Of a DNA stretch of 64,000 bases, positions 23,796 through 32,430 are shown one piece after another. Numbering within the stretch: the first letter of the stretch is position 1; each line of letters opens with the position of its first letter. This stretch comes from Muribaculaceae bacterium. Lineage in GTDB: Bacteria; Bacteroidota; Bacteroidia; Bacteroidales; Muribaculaceae. The position numbers and the translations under genes were made by a program. Below the pieces are notes generated by a model. The model searched no databases, was not told where the DNA came from, and saw nothing but the letters and a program-made list of their open reading frames with translations. The stretch lies in the NCBI GenBank assembly GCA_017619935.1, contig JAFZRJ010000026.1:1-64000 (forward strand), in the 5' to 3' direction.

Positions 23796-25946
23796 TTACT
23801 CAACAGCATGGCCGTGGAGCGGTATTACCACATCGGCGGCATTGGGGCTGCTCAGGGTTATCGTCCCTCTATAATCGCCCGCGAAACTGGAACGGAATGT
23901 CACTGTCAGCCAGGCTCCAGTCTGAGCGGCACTCTCCGATATGCTTGTCGTGGACACGAAGAACACGGTGGAACTGCCCGTGTTCAGGTTAACTTTAATG
24001 GGGTCCCTGAGGTAGTGACCGCTCACGATGATTTCCTTCGTGTACGTCTTGCCCGTAACACCCTCAAAGTCCAAAGAATTGCTGGTGACGCTGATTACGG
24101 GGGTCGGGATGGACACAAGGCGCATGCCGACAAAGTTGAACGCCTTTGTCGCATTCGCCCAGTCTCGTTTCGACACTCGGCAACTGCTCGCGTAGCTGGC
24201 CCAGCCGCCGCCGCGGTACACCCATGGCATGCCGCCGGCCTGATGGTTCGGGTCGGTCTCGGGTACGCTGGGGTAATCCACGTTGGTGTCCAGCGTCCAT
24301 TCCCACACATTGCCGCTCATGTCGTACAGCCCAAGCTCATTCGGGGCCTTGCGACCAACGGGCTGGGTGCCGTAGCCAGCCGTGAGGCTCGTCTGCGACG
24401 GAAGGTCGTCCCAGTACCAGCACACGTCGTTGACGGTGTTGCTGCCGGCATACTTGTAGCCCTTGCTCTTGTTGCCGCCGCGCGCCGCGTACTCCCACTC
24501 AGCCTCCGTCGGCAGGCGGAACGTCCTGCCAGTCAGCTGGTTCAGCTTCGTAATAAAGCGATAGCTGCAGTCCTCAAAACTCACCATCTCCACGGGGCGC
24601 TGCAGGTTCTCGGTATAGCCGTTCGCGGAGCTGAACCGGCTCGGGTTGCTGCCCATCACTGCCTGCCACAATTCCTGCGTCACCTCCGTCGCGCCGATGC
24701 TGTAACTCGACAAAGTCACCTGGTGGGCAGGCTTCTCAGAATCGGACGCGTCATCGCCCTGCTCCGATGTCGCGCCCATCGTGAACGTACCGCCCTCGAC
24801 GTTCACCATCTTGAACTTCACGCCGTTCACCTCGATGACAACAGCGCCTTCCGGACCCACGGGACCCGTTTCGGGATTCAGGATGTAGTTGATGATCAGG
24901 TTCACGTCCTCAACGTCAACCTTGCCGTCACCCGTCAAGTCGCTGACGCCCGAATAATCGGACGCAGTCTTCTGCTCCAGGATGATGTTGATGACGGCGT
25001 TCACGTCCTCAACGTCAACCTTGCCATCGCCCGTCACGTCACCCTTTTTGATGCTGGCAGGTGACACCTGTACCATGCTACCGCTCTCGGGAATGGTAAT
25101 CATGGTATCAACGCTATAAAAGATAAACGAATCCATTATCTTCATGCTACCCGTGCCGACACTGACACCTTTGACTTTAAATTGCAGAACTTTACGCTTG
25201 TTTAATGAAGGCCAAACGATTGGATCAACCCCTACAAGAGTCGTACCCGTTATTGTTAGTATGTGGGCACTCTCATCCCATTCATTAGAAATTTGGACAT
25301 ATTGGCTACTAACGTACAGGTTTTCAACTCCATATTCTTCATCATAATCCACAATGTCAGGAAGTTGAATATGAACGACAAAATAGTATATAGCACAATC
25401 ACTGTTAAGAGTGACGTAAACATTTTCTTCGTCCCCTACGCACAACTGTACAGTGTTGAGGGAAAGGGCAACGGAAGGATTCACCTGTACCGTGCTGCTG
25501 CTCTCGGGAATAGTTATATTGCCGTCATCAGGATTCAATATATAAGCTTCCTTTATCTTGATGTTGCCCGTGCCAGCACTGACACCTTTGACTTGAAATT
25601 GCAACACTCCCTTGTTGTTCATCGAAGGCCAAAAGGCATTAGAGCTACTGATATTACTAACCGATATTGACAATGTACGGGTCGATTCGTCCCAATTAAA
25701 ACCTATCTTAACAGAATGGTTTCTAGGATTATACACATTTTCCACCCCGTATTCTTCATCATAATCCACAACAGATGGCAGTTGAATTTTGACAAGAAGA
25801 CCACTTACACTATATTCACTGGTAAGTGTGATACTGACTTTTTCTTCATCCCCTATGCGTGTCTGTATGTCATTGAGGGTAAGCGTGACGGAATGTGCAC
25901 TCAACACACACGCAATCATTGACAGGAAAAAAAGAATTTTTTTCAT
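23796..25946 (-). CDS. Secreted protein with two cohesin-like domains, paired dockerin-like repeats and an FGE-like domain
   Basis: The 716-residue protein has a signal peptide (~1-19). Two tandem ~135-residue beta domains (~20-150 and ~155-297) follow. They share GDEE.V.ITL.S, QLP.VVDYDEEYGVEN and GVLQF.VKGVS.GTG, a pattern like cohesin type I folds. A dockerin-like pair comes next (~302-358: GDVTGDGKVDVEDVNAVINI and SDLTGDGKVDVEDVNLIINY), then an FGE-sulfatase domain (~372-612; FTMGATSEQGDDA, FRLPTEAEWEYAARGG, ELGLYDMSGNVWEW) and a C-terminal Ig-like beta domain (~615-716). Of the FGE active-site cysteine pair, only the second is present (GGGWASYASSCRVSKR). The FGE half is visibly more GC-rich than the cohesin-like half, as if assembled by recombination. 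The cohesin assignment is from pattern only. Confidence 0.75.
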   Translation of the reverse strand: MKKILFFLSMIACVLSAHSVTLTLNDIQTRIGDEEKVSITLTSEYSVSGLLVKIQLPSVVDYDEEYGVENVYNPRNHSVKIGFNWDESTRTLSISVSNISSSNAFWPSMNNKGVLQFQVKGVSAGTGNIKIKEAYILNPDDGNITIPESSSTVQVNPSVALSLNTVQLCVGDEENVYVTLNSDCAIYYFVVHIQLPDIVDYDEEYGVENLYVSSQYVQISNEWDESAHILTITGTTLVGVDPIVWPSLNKRKVLQFKVKGVSVGTGSMKIMDSFIFYSVDTMITIPESGSMVQVSPASIKKGDVTGDGKVDVEDVNAVINIILEQKTASDYSGVSDLTGDGKVDVEDVNLIINYILNPETGPVGPEGAVVIEVNGVKFKMVNVEGGTFTMGATSEQGDDASDSEKPAHQVTLSSYSIGATEVTQELWQAVMGSNPSRFSSANGYTENLQRPVEMVSFEDCSYRFITKLNQLTGRTFRLPTEAEWEYAARGGNKSKGYKYAGSNTVNDVCWYWDDLPSQTSLTAGYGTQPVGRKAPNELGLYDMSGNVWEWTLDTNVDYPSVPETDPNHQAGGMPWVYRGGGWASYASSCRVSKRDWANATKAFNFVGMRLVSIPTPVISVTSNSLDFEGVTGKTYTKEIIVSGHYLRDPIKVNLNTGSSTVFFVSTTSISESAAQTGAWLTVTFRSSFAGDYRGTITLSSPNAADVVIPLHGHAVE

Positions 25947-26041
25947 AACGAGTTTGTATTTAATTGGTTATTCATCAAGATTGTATGTTGACAATAATGG
26001 GAAACGTTGTCAAAACGGATAAGCATTCTTCCATTTCGCTA

Positions 26042-26049
26042 CAAAGATA
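26042..26049 (-). promoter_or_regulatory. -7 box for the cohesin-like/dockerin/FGE gene
   Basis: The minus strand reads TATCTTTG, 96 bases upstream of the ATG at 25946. No clear -33 element. Confidence 0.4.
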
Positions 26050-26263
26050 TATAAAAATCCACAAATTAACACTCCAATTTTATTAATTTTTATCAACAAC
26101 CACAAAACAAAAAGATGGCCGTCTCGCAGCAACCATTCATCATCATGGCTGAATAGTTATATCGGATTAGACATTTTCTATTATTGAAATTGACATTGTT
26201 GTTTCAACACAACATCCTTAATTTCGCTCCAAAAAGACCATGGGAAAAATCAACCTTAAAATC

Positions 26264-26340
26264 CGCCCTTATTTCTTAACGAATGTGAATAATTGGAACA
26301 GCCGTAACTGCTGTAACATCTGTAACATCTGTAAACTGCC
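26264..26340 (+). repeat. Intergenic direct repeat 1 with 9-bp tandem units
   Basis: A lead segment (TTAACGAATGTGAATAATTG) is followed by five 9-base units at 26294-26338 (TGGAACAGC, CGTAACTGC, TGTAACATC twice, TGTAAACTG). It matches the repeat at 26417-26499. The 26050-26263 stretch before it is AT-rich and shows no gene. Confidence 0.75.
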
Positions 26341-26416
26341 AACTGATAACAGGTCCACGCACGAATTATTTATTAATTGTAAATTGTGAATTAGATATGC
26401 GCCTCTGCAAAATAAA

Positions 26417-26499
26417 GCGCCTATTTATTAACAAATGTGAATAACTGGAACACTTGGAACCACTGGAATCACTGTAACATTTGTAACATTTGGAAACCA
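26417..26499 (+). repeat. Intergenic direct repeat 2 with 9-bp tandem units
   Basis: The same lead segment (TTAACAAATGTGAATAACTG) is followed by six 9-base units at 26446-26499 (TGGAACACT, TGGAACCAC, TGGAATCAC, TGTAACATT twice, TGGAAACCA). The minus-strand frame through it, rich in Val and Pro, is a product of the 9-base period and not a gene. Confidence 0.75.
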
Positions 26500-26749
26500 C
26501 TGTACTTGCCTGATTTTAGTTGACTGTTTTGTCAGTTTTATGCCTTTTAAAAGTTGACTCGGTTGTGACTGGAAGAATTTGTTTTTTGACGAAAAACATG
26601 GTGTAATAATGTCGGTTTGCTCAAAAATAATCATGGTTTTGAAAAAATTGATTGGAGAGTGGCAAAAAAACTTCCAATCAAACATTTAGCTATCACTTGC
26701 GATGGCCAAATTATTCTTCAAAAAGTTTCGCCATCAAGAAAATAAGTTG

Positions 26750-26757
26750 TAGTTTTG
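26750..26757 (+). promoter_or_regulatory. -7 box of the korAB operon
   Basis: TAGTTTTG lies 36 bases before the ATG at 26793. This supports the downstream start over the frame that opens at 26652. Confidence 0.5.
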
Positions 26758-26792
26758 CACCCGTTTTTACAAAGTATCATAAAACACAAGAA

Positions 26793-28643
26793 ATGGCAGA
26801 AAAAGCAAAAGTCCAGTTTAGACAGAGCATCGTGGTTCGTTTCTCAGGCGATAGTGGCGATGGCATGCAACTGGCAGGAAACATTTTTTCGAATGTGAGC
26901 GCTGGTCTAGGCGACCGAATCTCCACGTTCCCCGATTATCCAGCCGAGGTGCGGGCACCACAAGGGTCGCTTGGCGGTGTGTCGGGATTCCAAGTTCACA
27001 TTGGTCATGGGGTTCACACTCCGGGTGACGAGTGCGACGTGCTGGTGGCAATGAATCCTGCAGCCCTCAAGCAGAACGCCCAGTTTTTGCGTAAAGGTGG
27101 TGCTGCCATCGTGGATATCGACACCTTCACTCAGGTGGGGCTCGACAAAGCCCTATACACTACCACCGACCCTTACGAGGAACTTGGCCTAAAAGCGCAA
27201 GTGATAGAGGCGCCTATCACAACCATGGTTAAGGAGGCGCTAAAAGATACCGGCATGGACTTGAAGGCACAACTCAAGTGTCGCAACATGTTTGCGTTGG
27301 GACTTGTGTGCTGGTTGTTCAACCGACCTATGGAAGCCCCCCTCAAGTTCCTCAAAGCAAAGTTTGCCGATAAGCCCCAAGTGTATGAGGCCAATGAACT
27401 CGTTATTAAGGGTGGTTACAACTATGGCCACAACATTCATGCCACAGTATCGACCTACCGCATCCAGAGTGACGAAGTGCGTCCAGGAACATATACCGAC
27501 GTGAGCGGTAACAAAGCTACGGCATGGGGCTTGATTAAGGCTTCCGAAATGAGTGGCCGCCCCTTGTTCCTGGGTTCTTATCCCATCACCCCCGCCACCG
27601 ACATCCTACATGAACTGGCCAAACGCCGTGATCTGGGTGTGAAAGCCATTCAGATGGAAGATGAGATTGGCGGCATTTGTTCAGCAATTGGTGCGTCGTT
27701 TGCCGGACACCTTGCTGTGACCACCACTTCAGGCCCTGGACTGGCATTAAAAAGCGAAGCACTAGGTTTAGCCGTGATGGCCGAACTACCGTTGGTACTG
27801 GTGGATGTGCAACGCGGGGGACCTTCGACGGGATTGCCCACTAAGACTGAGCAGACCGACCTTCAGCAGGCGCTATATGGCCGCAGTGGCGAAAGCCCCA
27901 TCGTGGTGCTCGCCGCAGCATCGCCCACCGACTGCTTCAAGATGGCGTTCCAAGCCGCACGGCTTGCCATTGAACACATGACCCCTGTCATCTTGCTCAC
28001 CGATGCGTTTATCGCCAACGGCTCATCGGCTTGGCGCATCCCCGAAGAAGGCGAGTATCCCGTCATCAAGCCTAATTATGTACCTGAAGCACTCAAGGCT
28101 ACTTGGACACCTTTCATGCGTAATGCGCTGGGCATCCGTTACTGGGCCATACCCGGCACTCCTGGACTGGAACACGTGGTGGGGGGACTTGAGAAAGACT
28201 ATAACTTGGGCGTGTTGAGCAACGACCCCATTAACCATGCACATATGGTGGAGACCCGTCGCCTGAAAATCGCCAATATAGCCAACGACATTCCAGAACT
28301 GAAACTCAAGGGCGATGCCACGGCCGACACCATCATCTTGGGATGGGGAAGCACCTACGGCCACATCCTTGACGCTGTGAATCGCCTCAATGAAGAAGGT
28401 ATGAAGATTGCCATGACCCATCTGCGATACATCAACCCGTTGCCAAAGAATACAGCCGAGTTGCTGAGCCGTTTCAAGACGGTGATTGTGGCAGAATTGA
28501 ACACAGGACAAATGGCCAGTTACTTGCAAAGCAAGATACCCAACCTGAACATTTGCCACATCAACAAAGTGCAAGGCCAGCCATTCCTGGTGCAAGAGAT
28601 AGTTGACGGAGTTAAGAACATCATGATGGAGGAGGAATTGTAA
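26793..28643 (+). CDS. korA: 2-oxoacid:ferredoxin oxidoreductase, fused gamma-alpha subunit (KorA)
   Basis: With KorB it oxidatively decarboxylates 2-oxoglutarate (or a related 2-oxoacid) to the acyl-CoA, reducing ferredoxin. The protein has 616 residues from the ATG at 26793, which follows a promoter box; the 47 upstream codons are rejected. The N-terminal gamma-like domain (~10-185) has VVRFSGDSGDGMQLAGN. The alpha/pyrimidine-binding part (~205-600) has FLGSYPITPATDILHELAK, MEDEIGGICSAIGASFAG and TSGPGLALKSEALGLAV. The start of korB overlaps its stop codon (TAATG). Substrate preference within the family is inferred. Confidence 0.92.
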   Translation: MAEKAKVQFRQSIVVRFSGDSGDGMQLAGNIFSNVSAGLGDRISTFPDYPAEVRAPQGSLGGVSGFQVHIGHGVHTPGDECDVLVAMNPAALKQNAQFLRKGGAAIVDIDTFTQVGLDKALYTTTDPYEELGLKAQVIEAPITTMVKEALKDTGMDLKAQLKCRNMFALGLVCWLFNRPMEAPLKFLKAKFADKPQVYEANELVIKGGYNYGHNIHATVSTYRIQSDEVRPGTYTDVSGNKATAWGLIKASEMSGRPLFLGSYPITPATDILHELAKRRDLGVKAIQMEDEIGGICSAIGASFAGHLAVTTTSGPGLALKSEALGLAVMAELPLVLVDVQRGGPSTGLPTKTEQTDLQQALYGRSGESPIVVLAAASPTDCFKMAFQAARLAIEHMTPVILLTDAFIANGSSAWRIPEEGEYPVIKPNYVPEALKATWTPFMRNALGIRYWAIPGTPGLEHVVGGLEKDYNLGVLSNDPINHAHMVETRRLKIANIANDIPELKLKGDATADTIILGWGSTYGHILDAVNRLNEEGMKIAMTHLRYINPLPKNTAELLSRFKTVIVAELNTGQMASYLQSKIPNLNICHINKVQGQPFLVQEIVDGVKNIMMEEEL

Positions 28644-29674
28644 TGGAACCGAAAAACGATATGACCGCTTGTGCCTACAAGCCTCTAGATTATAAAAATA
28701 ACCAACCCATTCGATGGTGCCCAGGGTGTGGTGATCATGCCGTGCTCAACGTGCTGCTCAAGTCAATGGCGGCACTAGGCATTCCACCCGAAAAGACTGC
28801 AGTGATTTCCGGCATCGGTTGCAGTTCTCGTCTGCCCTACTACACCCACACTTACGCTTTCCACACCATTCATGGCCGTGGGGGCGCTGTGGCAACTGGT
28901 TTCAAGACGGCAAATCCTGACATGACCGTGTGGCAAGTGTCAGGCGACGGTGACTGTCTGGCCATAGGTGGCAACCACTTCATTCATGAGGTGCGTCGCA
29001 ACATTGACGTGAATTTGCTCTTGCTCAACAACCGCATCTATGGCTTGACCAAGGGGCAATTCTCACCCACCAGTGCCCGTGGCTTCAAATCGAAGTCTTC
29101 ACCCTACGGAACGACCGAAGACCCCTTTGTGCCCGCCGAACTCACCTTCGGTGCACGTGGAACTTTCTTCGCCCGCAGCATCGACGTGGATTTGGCCACC
29201 AGTCAGGAAGTGATGGTAGCAGCCGCTCAGCACAAGGGTTGCTCGGTGGTGGAAATTTTGCAGAACTGCATGATTTTCAACAACGGCATCCACAACTATA
29301 TCACCGACCGTGAGAATCGCGCCGACCGCACCATCCACTTGGTTCACGGCGAGAAGATGATTTTCGGCAAGGACAACAATCGTGGTCTCGTGCAAGACGG
29401 TTTCGGCTTGAAGGCCGTCACCATAGGCGAGGACGGCTACACCCTTGACGATGTGCTCGTGCACGACGCCAAGTGTGAAAGTTATTTTGTTCACCAAATG
29501 TTGGCCATGATGGACGGCACCGATTTACCGGTGGCTCTCGGTGTGATACGCGCCGTAGAAGAGCCCACCTATGAGACATCGGTGGCCGAACAGGTTGAGG
29601 AGGCCATTGCCCAGCACGGTTTCACCTGCCTGAACGATGTGATCATGGCAGGCGACACCTGGCAAGTGGAGTAG
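28643..29674 (+). CDS. korB: 2-oxoacid:ferredoxin oxidoreductase beta subunit (KorB)
   Basis: The 343-residue thiamine-diphosphate subunit overlaps korA by one base. RWCPGCGDHAVLN carries the cysteine pair seen in this subunit. GDGDCLAIGGNHFIHEVRRN and NNRIYGLTKGQFSPTS form the ThDP-binding motif (GDG...NN). Residues ~215-343 hold the C-terminal cap common to the family. Together with KorA it links amino acid or TCA metabolism to ferredoxin in anaerobes. Confidence 0.93.
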   Translation: MEPKNDMTACAYKPLDYKNNQPIRWCPGCGDHAVLNVLLKSMAALGIPPEKTAVISGIGCSSRLPYYTHTYAFHTIHGRGGAVATGFKTANPDMTVWQVSGDGDCLAIGGNHFIHEVRRNIDVNLLLLNNRIYGLTKGQFSPTSARGFKSKSSPYGTTEDPFVPAELTFGARGTFFARSIDVDLATSQEVMVAAAQHKGCSVVEILQNCMIFNNGIHNYITDRENRADRTIHLVHGEKMIFGKDNNRGLVQDGFGLKAVTIGEDGYTLDDVLVHDAKCESYFVHQMLAMMDGTDLPVALGVIRAVEEPTYETSVAEQVEEAIAQHGFTCLNDVIMAGDTWQVE

Positions 29675-29678
29675 AGCG

Positions 29679-30056
29679 CTATGGTACAAACTCCCGTGGG
29701 AGGATGATATTGGGTTCATGAAGCGCCTCGGTGAAGAGTGGCGCAATTTCATGGTCCTTGAATCCGGCGATGCCGCACCCGATGCGTGTGACGTAGAAGG
29801 TGAGTTCGGGATGTGCCTTGGCAAATCTTATAAATTCATCGACATAAGGTTTGATGGTGTCCACACCGCCCTGCATGGTGGGGATGGCGTAGCTTTGCCC
29901 TTGCAGGCCGACTCCTTGCCCCCATACAGCACCGAACTTGTTCCTTGCGACCCTAGCAGCGCCGCCACCATGAAATCCATCCAGATTGCTGCCAAAGACA
30001 AATACCTCGTTGGGCTGCAACTCGGTAATGAAGTTGGGTGTATATTTCTTTTCCAT
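29679..30056 (-). CDS. Macro-domain-like protein (conserved in Bacteroidetes)
   Basis: The protein has 125 residues from the ATG at 30054-30056. VFVFGSNLDGFHGGGAARVARNKFGA, YAIPTMQGGVDTI and FYVTRIGCGIAGFKDHEIAPLF follow the order of macro-type ADP-ribose-binding folds: an N-terminal G.N..G.HG.GAA loop, then a phosphate-binding G.GIAG loop. The family is usually annotated as hypothetical, and its ligand is unknown. The gene converges on korB with a 4-base gap. Confidence 0.6.
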   Translation of the reverse strand: MEKKYTPNFITELQPNEVFVFGSNLDGFHGGGAARVARNKFGAVWGQGVGLQGQSYAIPTMQGGVDTIKPYVDEFIRFAKAHPELTFYVTRIGCGIAGFKDHEIAPLFTEALHEPNIILPREFVP

Positions 30057-30107
30057 TGCTAGTTGAAAAATAAATGACATGTTACACCGCACGATGGGTG
30101 TGGCGTG

Positions 30108-30683
30108 TTATTTGTTTTCGTTGGCCCATTGCTCGATTTCGGCATCGGTGACGTTGTTGAGCAACTTGCCGGGTTTCCAGTTCACATCGGGATAGGCCGT
30201 CTTGAGGTCGTCGCAGGCTTTGTCGATAGTACTGCCTCCCGAAGTAGCGAATGGGATGACCGTTTTACCCTTCAGGTCGCAGGATTCCATGAAAGTGTTG
30301 ATGATGGTGGGCGCCGTGTACCACCAGATGGGAAATCCCACGTAAATCACGTCGTAGTCGGCGGGATTGAGTGTAGCCTGTGCGATAGCGGGCCGGGAAG
30401 TCTTGTCTTTCATTTCTACCGAACTGCGTGACAGGCTGTCGCGCCAGTTGAGGTCGGCTTCGGTGTAGGGTTGAGCCGGAGTAATCTCCATCAGGTCGGC
30501 ATCAGCAGCCTTGGCTAGTCGTTCAGCCACCCCTTTGGTCACGCCCGAGGCCGAGAAATAAGTTACAAGTGTTTTCATCTGTTGATCGTTTTGTTGAGTG
30601 TTTTGAGCGTTGTTGCTTTTTGCTGTGCAAGCAATCAAACCCATTGCCATAATGGCCATCAATATTAAAGTTATCTTTCTCAT
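30108..30683 (-). CDS. Lipid-anchored flavodoxin
   Basis: The 191-residue protein has a lipoprotein signal ([12 protein letters not shown]) and a short polar linker. A flavodoxin_4-type domain follows (~36-190): [20 protein letters not shown] is the FMN phosphate loop, [15 protein letters not shown] the isoalloxazine-side loop, and [11 protein letters not shown] a third contact. It should carry electrons at the periplasmic or membrane face, unlike the usual soluble cytoplasmic flavodoxin. Redox partner is unknown. Confidence 0.88.
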   Translation of the reverse strand: MRKITLILMAIMAMGLIACTAKSNNAQNTQQNDQQMKTLVTYFSASGVTKGVAERLAKAADADLMEITPAQPYTEADLNWRDSLSRSSVEMKDKTSRPAIAQATLNPADYDVIYVGFPIWWYTAPTIINTFMESCDLKGKTVIPFATSGGSTIDKACDDLKTAYPDVNWKPGKLLNNVTDAEIEQWANENK

Positions 30684-30726
30684 AATAAAATCATTAACTT
30701 TTCATTATCAACTATTCACTTAACAA

Positions 30727-31341
30727 TTAGTGCTTGGAGTGGTCATAAGGAACAATCTTGCCATTGAGCGTCAGCCGTCCGGGGCCAAAAGTGGAATCAA
30801 CGTAGGCCTCGGCGTTGCCCGAATTACTATAGACCGTCACATAGACCAAAGCATTGATTTCGGTGCTGCTGATGTGATAGGAATAATGGATATTGCCTTT
30901 TTTGTCGGTCGTCAATTTCACGTTGGCCACTTTGCCTTCAAGCGTGATGCCGCCCAAACCGTTCAAGCCTGGATTCACCTGGTTGAACGCGACCTGCACC
31001 ATGCCATCGTCACCTTGCTGGAAGATGAAATTGGAGTTATTGGAAAGACCGTACATCGAATAGGCCGAACGGCCCAAAGTGATGCGGTCGGCCAACAACA
31101 CCCAGTAGCCTTTTTGCAACGCCCTCACTGCAAGGTTGTGGGCCACCGAATCGTTGAGCATCTTCAGCCGTTTTTCGCGCTCCTTGCGCTCTTTTTTCGT
31201 TTCTTGCACAGGTTTGGCAGGGGTTACCACTTCAAGGTTCACATCGCCGTCTTTTGTCGAATAAATATCATCAATCTCTTGTGCTGGAGAATAGAGCGTG
31301 GAGCCTAGCAGCACGCCCAAAAGTATCAATTTCGTTTTCAT
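30727..31341 (-). CDS. DUF4251 domain protein, secreted
   Basis: The 204-residue protein has a signal peptide (MKTKLILLGVLLGSTLYSPAQ) and a charged linker (KKERKEREKRLK). A beta-rich domain follows (~80-204) with FQQGDDGMVQVAFNQVNPGLNG, GGITLEGKV and YSYHISSTE, which resembles the DUF4251 family of Bacteroidetes. Function is unknown. A TAATTTTG promoter lies at 31357-31364 on the minus strand, overlapping the promoter region of the divergent CPBP protease. Confidence 0.7.
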   Translation of the reverse strand: MKTKLILLGVLLGSTLYSPAQEIDDIYSTKDGDVNLEVVTPAKPVQETKKERKEREKRLKMLNDSVAHNLAVRALQKGYWVLLADRITLGRSAYSMYGLSNNSNFIFQQGDDGMVQVAFNQVNPGLNGLGGITLEGKVANVKLTTDKKGNIHYSYHISSTEINALVYVTVYSNSGNAEAYVDSTFGPGRLTLNGKIVPYDHSKH

Positions 31342-31356
31342 CTTTCAATTTTTTTC

Positions 31357-31389
31357 CAAAATTAGTTAGAATTCTGTACTTTTGCAAAA
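31357..31389. promoter_or_regulatory. Overlapping divergent promoters
   Basis: Minus strand: TTTTG (31385-31389), a 20-base spacer and TAATTTTG (31357-31364) for the DUF4251 gene. Plus strand: TACTTTTG (31377-31384) for the CPBP protease gene at 31407. The two overlap almost completely, so they may exclude each other. Confidence 0.55.
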
Positions 31390-31406
31390 AAATGACATGA
31401 TTTTTA

Positions 31407-32306
31407 ATGAATGAACCATTTATGGACTGTCCCGTCGTTAACCAACCCAAGCGCAACTTGTCGGGTCCCGTGCAAGTGCTCATTTTGTTTGTTTTCGCCT
31501 TTTTAGGGCTCCTCGTGTGCAGTGGTATTTTGATTGTTTTCAAACTGGACACCGGAAAATTATCCCACATCTTCACCTCCATCGCTTTGCAGGACGTGTT
31601 GGCGTTCATCGTGCCCACCATTGCGGCCATAGCGCTCTGCTACCACCGTCCGCTGAACGTGATGGGGCTGGACACAGCCGTTTCGTGGAAAGGCCTTTTG
31701 ACGGTCATCATCGTCTGCATCGTTTCCATTCCAGCAATGAACTGGATAGTGGATTGGAACAACTCACTCCATCTGCCTCAATCATTCAGCAGGATAGAAA
31801 ATGTGATGCGTATGATGGAAGAAGAAGCACAAAAAATGACCGAAGCCATGCTCGGTAGCACCAGTGTCGGCTCGCTACTCGTCAACATATTTTTCGTGGG
31901 CTTCATTGCGGGACTGAGCGAAGAAATTTTCTTCCGTGGCGGCATTCTCAAGATGTTGAGTTCGTCGTGGAATATGCATTTCGTCATCTGGCTGGTCGCC
32001 ATCATTTTCAGCGCCATCCACATGCAATTCTTCGGGTTCGTGCCGCGCATGCTGCTGGGGGCCTGGTTTGGCTATCTGCTGTGGTGGACACGCTCACTGT
32101 GGGTTCCCATCATCGCGCACACGTTGAACAACAGCATTGTGGTGGTGGCGACATGGCTTTGCAACAACGGACATCTTGAGAAATCAGCCCTCGACTCGGT
32201 GGGTCTCCCCGAAAACGGTGGGACGCCATGGCTGGCCATCGCCAGTGCCGTGGCCACCGTCATTCTCATTTGTGCGGCGAAAAAAGTCTTTTTTCAAAAA
32301 AAATAG
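31407..32306 (+). CDS. CPBP family intramembrane metalloprotease
   Basis: The 299-residue inner-membrane protein has about eight hydrophobic segments. The CPBP/Abi motifs are present in order: GLSEEIFFRGGIL (EExxxR), FSAIHMQFFGF (FxxxH) and HTLNNS (HxxxN). These residues bind zinc and carry catalysis in Rce1-like proteases. Target is unknown. A divergent promoter lies at 31377-31384. The convergence of motifs makes the family assignment firm. Confidence 0.92.
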   Translation: MNEPFMDCPVVNQPKRNLSGPVQVLILFVFAFLGLLVCSGILIVFKLDTGKLSHIFTSIALQDVLAFIVPTIAAIALCYHRPLNVMGLDTAVSWKGLLTVIIVCIVSIPAMNWIVDWNNSLHLPQSFSRIENVMRMMEEEAQKMTEAMLGSTSVGSLLVNIFFVGFIAGLSEEIFFRGGILKMLSSSWNMHFVIWLVAIIFSAIHMQFFGFVPRMLLGAWFGYLLWWTRSLWVPIIAHTLNNSIVVVATWLCNNGHLEKSALDSVGLPENGGTPWLAIASAVATVILICAAKKVFFQKK

Positions 32307-32337
32307 TGAATTAGGCTTTTAATTCGCTTTTTTTCTG

Positions 32338-32345
32338 TAACTTTG
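32338..32345 (+). promoter_or_regulatory. -7 box ahead of sppA
   Basis: TAACTTTG, 86 bases before the sppA start at 32431; probably drives sppA-lpxK-PNP-thiL. Confidence 0.45.
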
Positions 32346-32430
32346 TAGGTTGTTATTTGCCTTACTGGCGCTATTCAGCAAGGTGACAACAGAAACATTT
32401 GACAATTAATAATTTATATGCCATAGCCTT

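Noticed and set aside
26428..26685. 85-codon minus-strand frame ending in a Val/Pro-rich repeat
   Set aside because: The repeated peptide arises from the 9-bp DNA units; no other evidence of coding.
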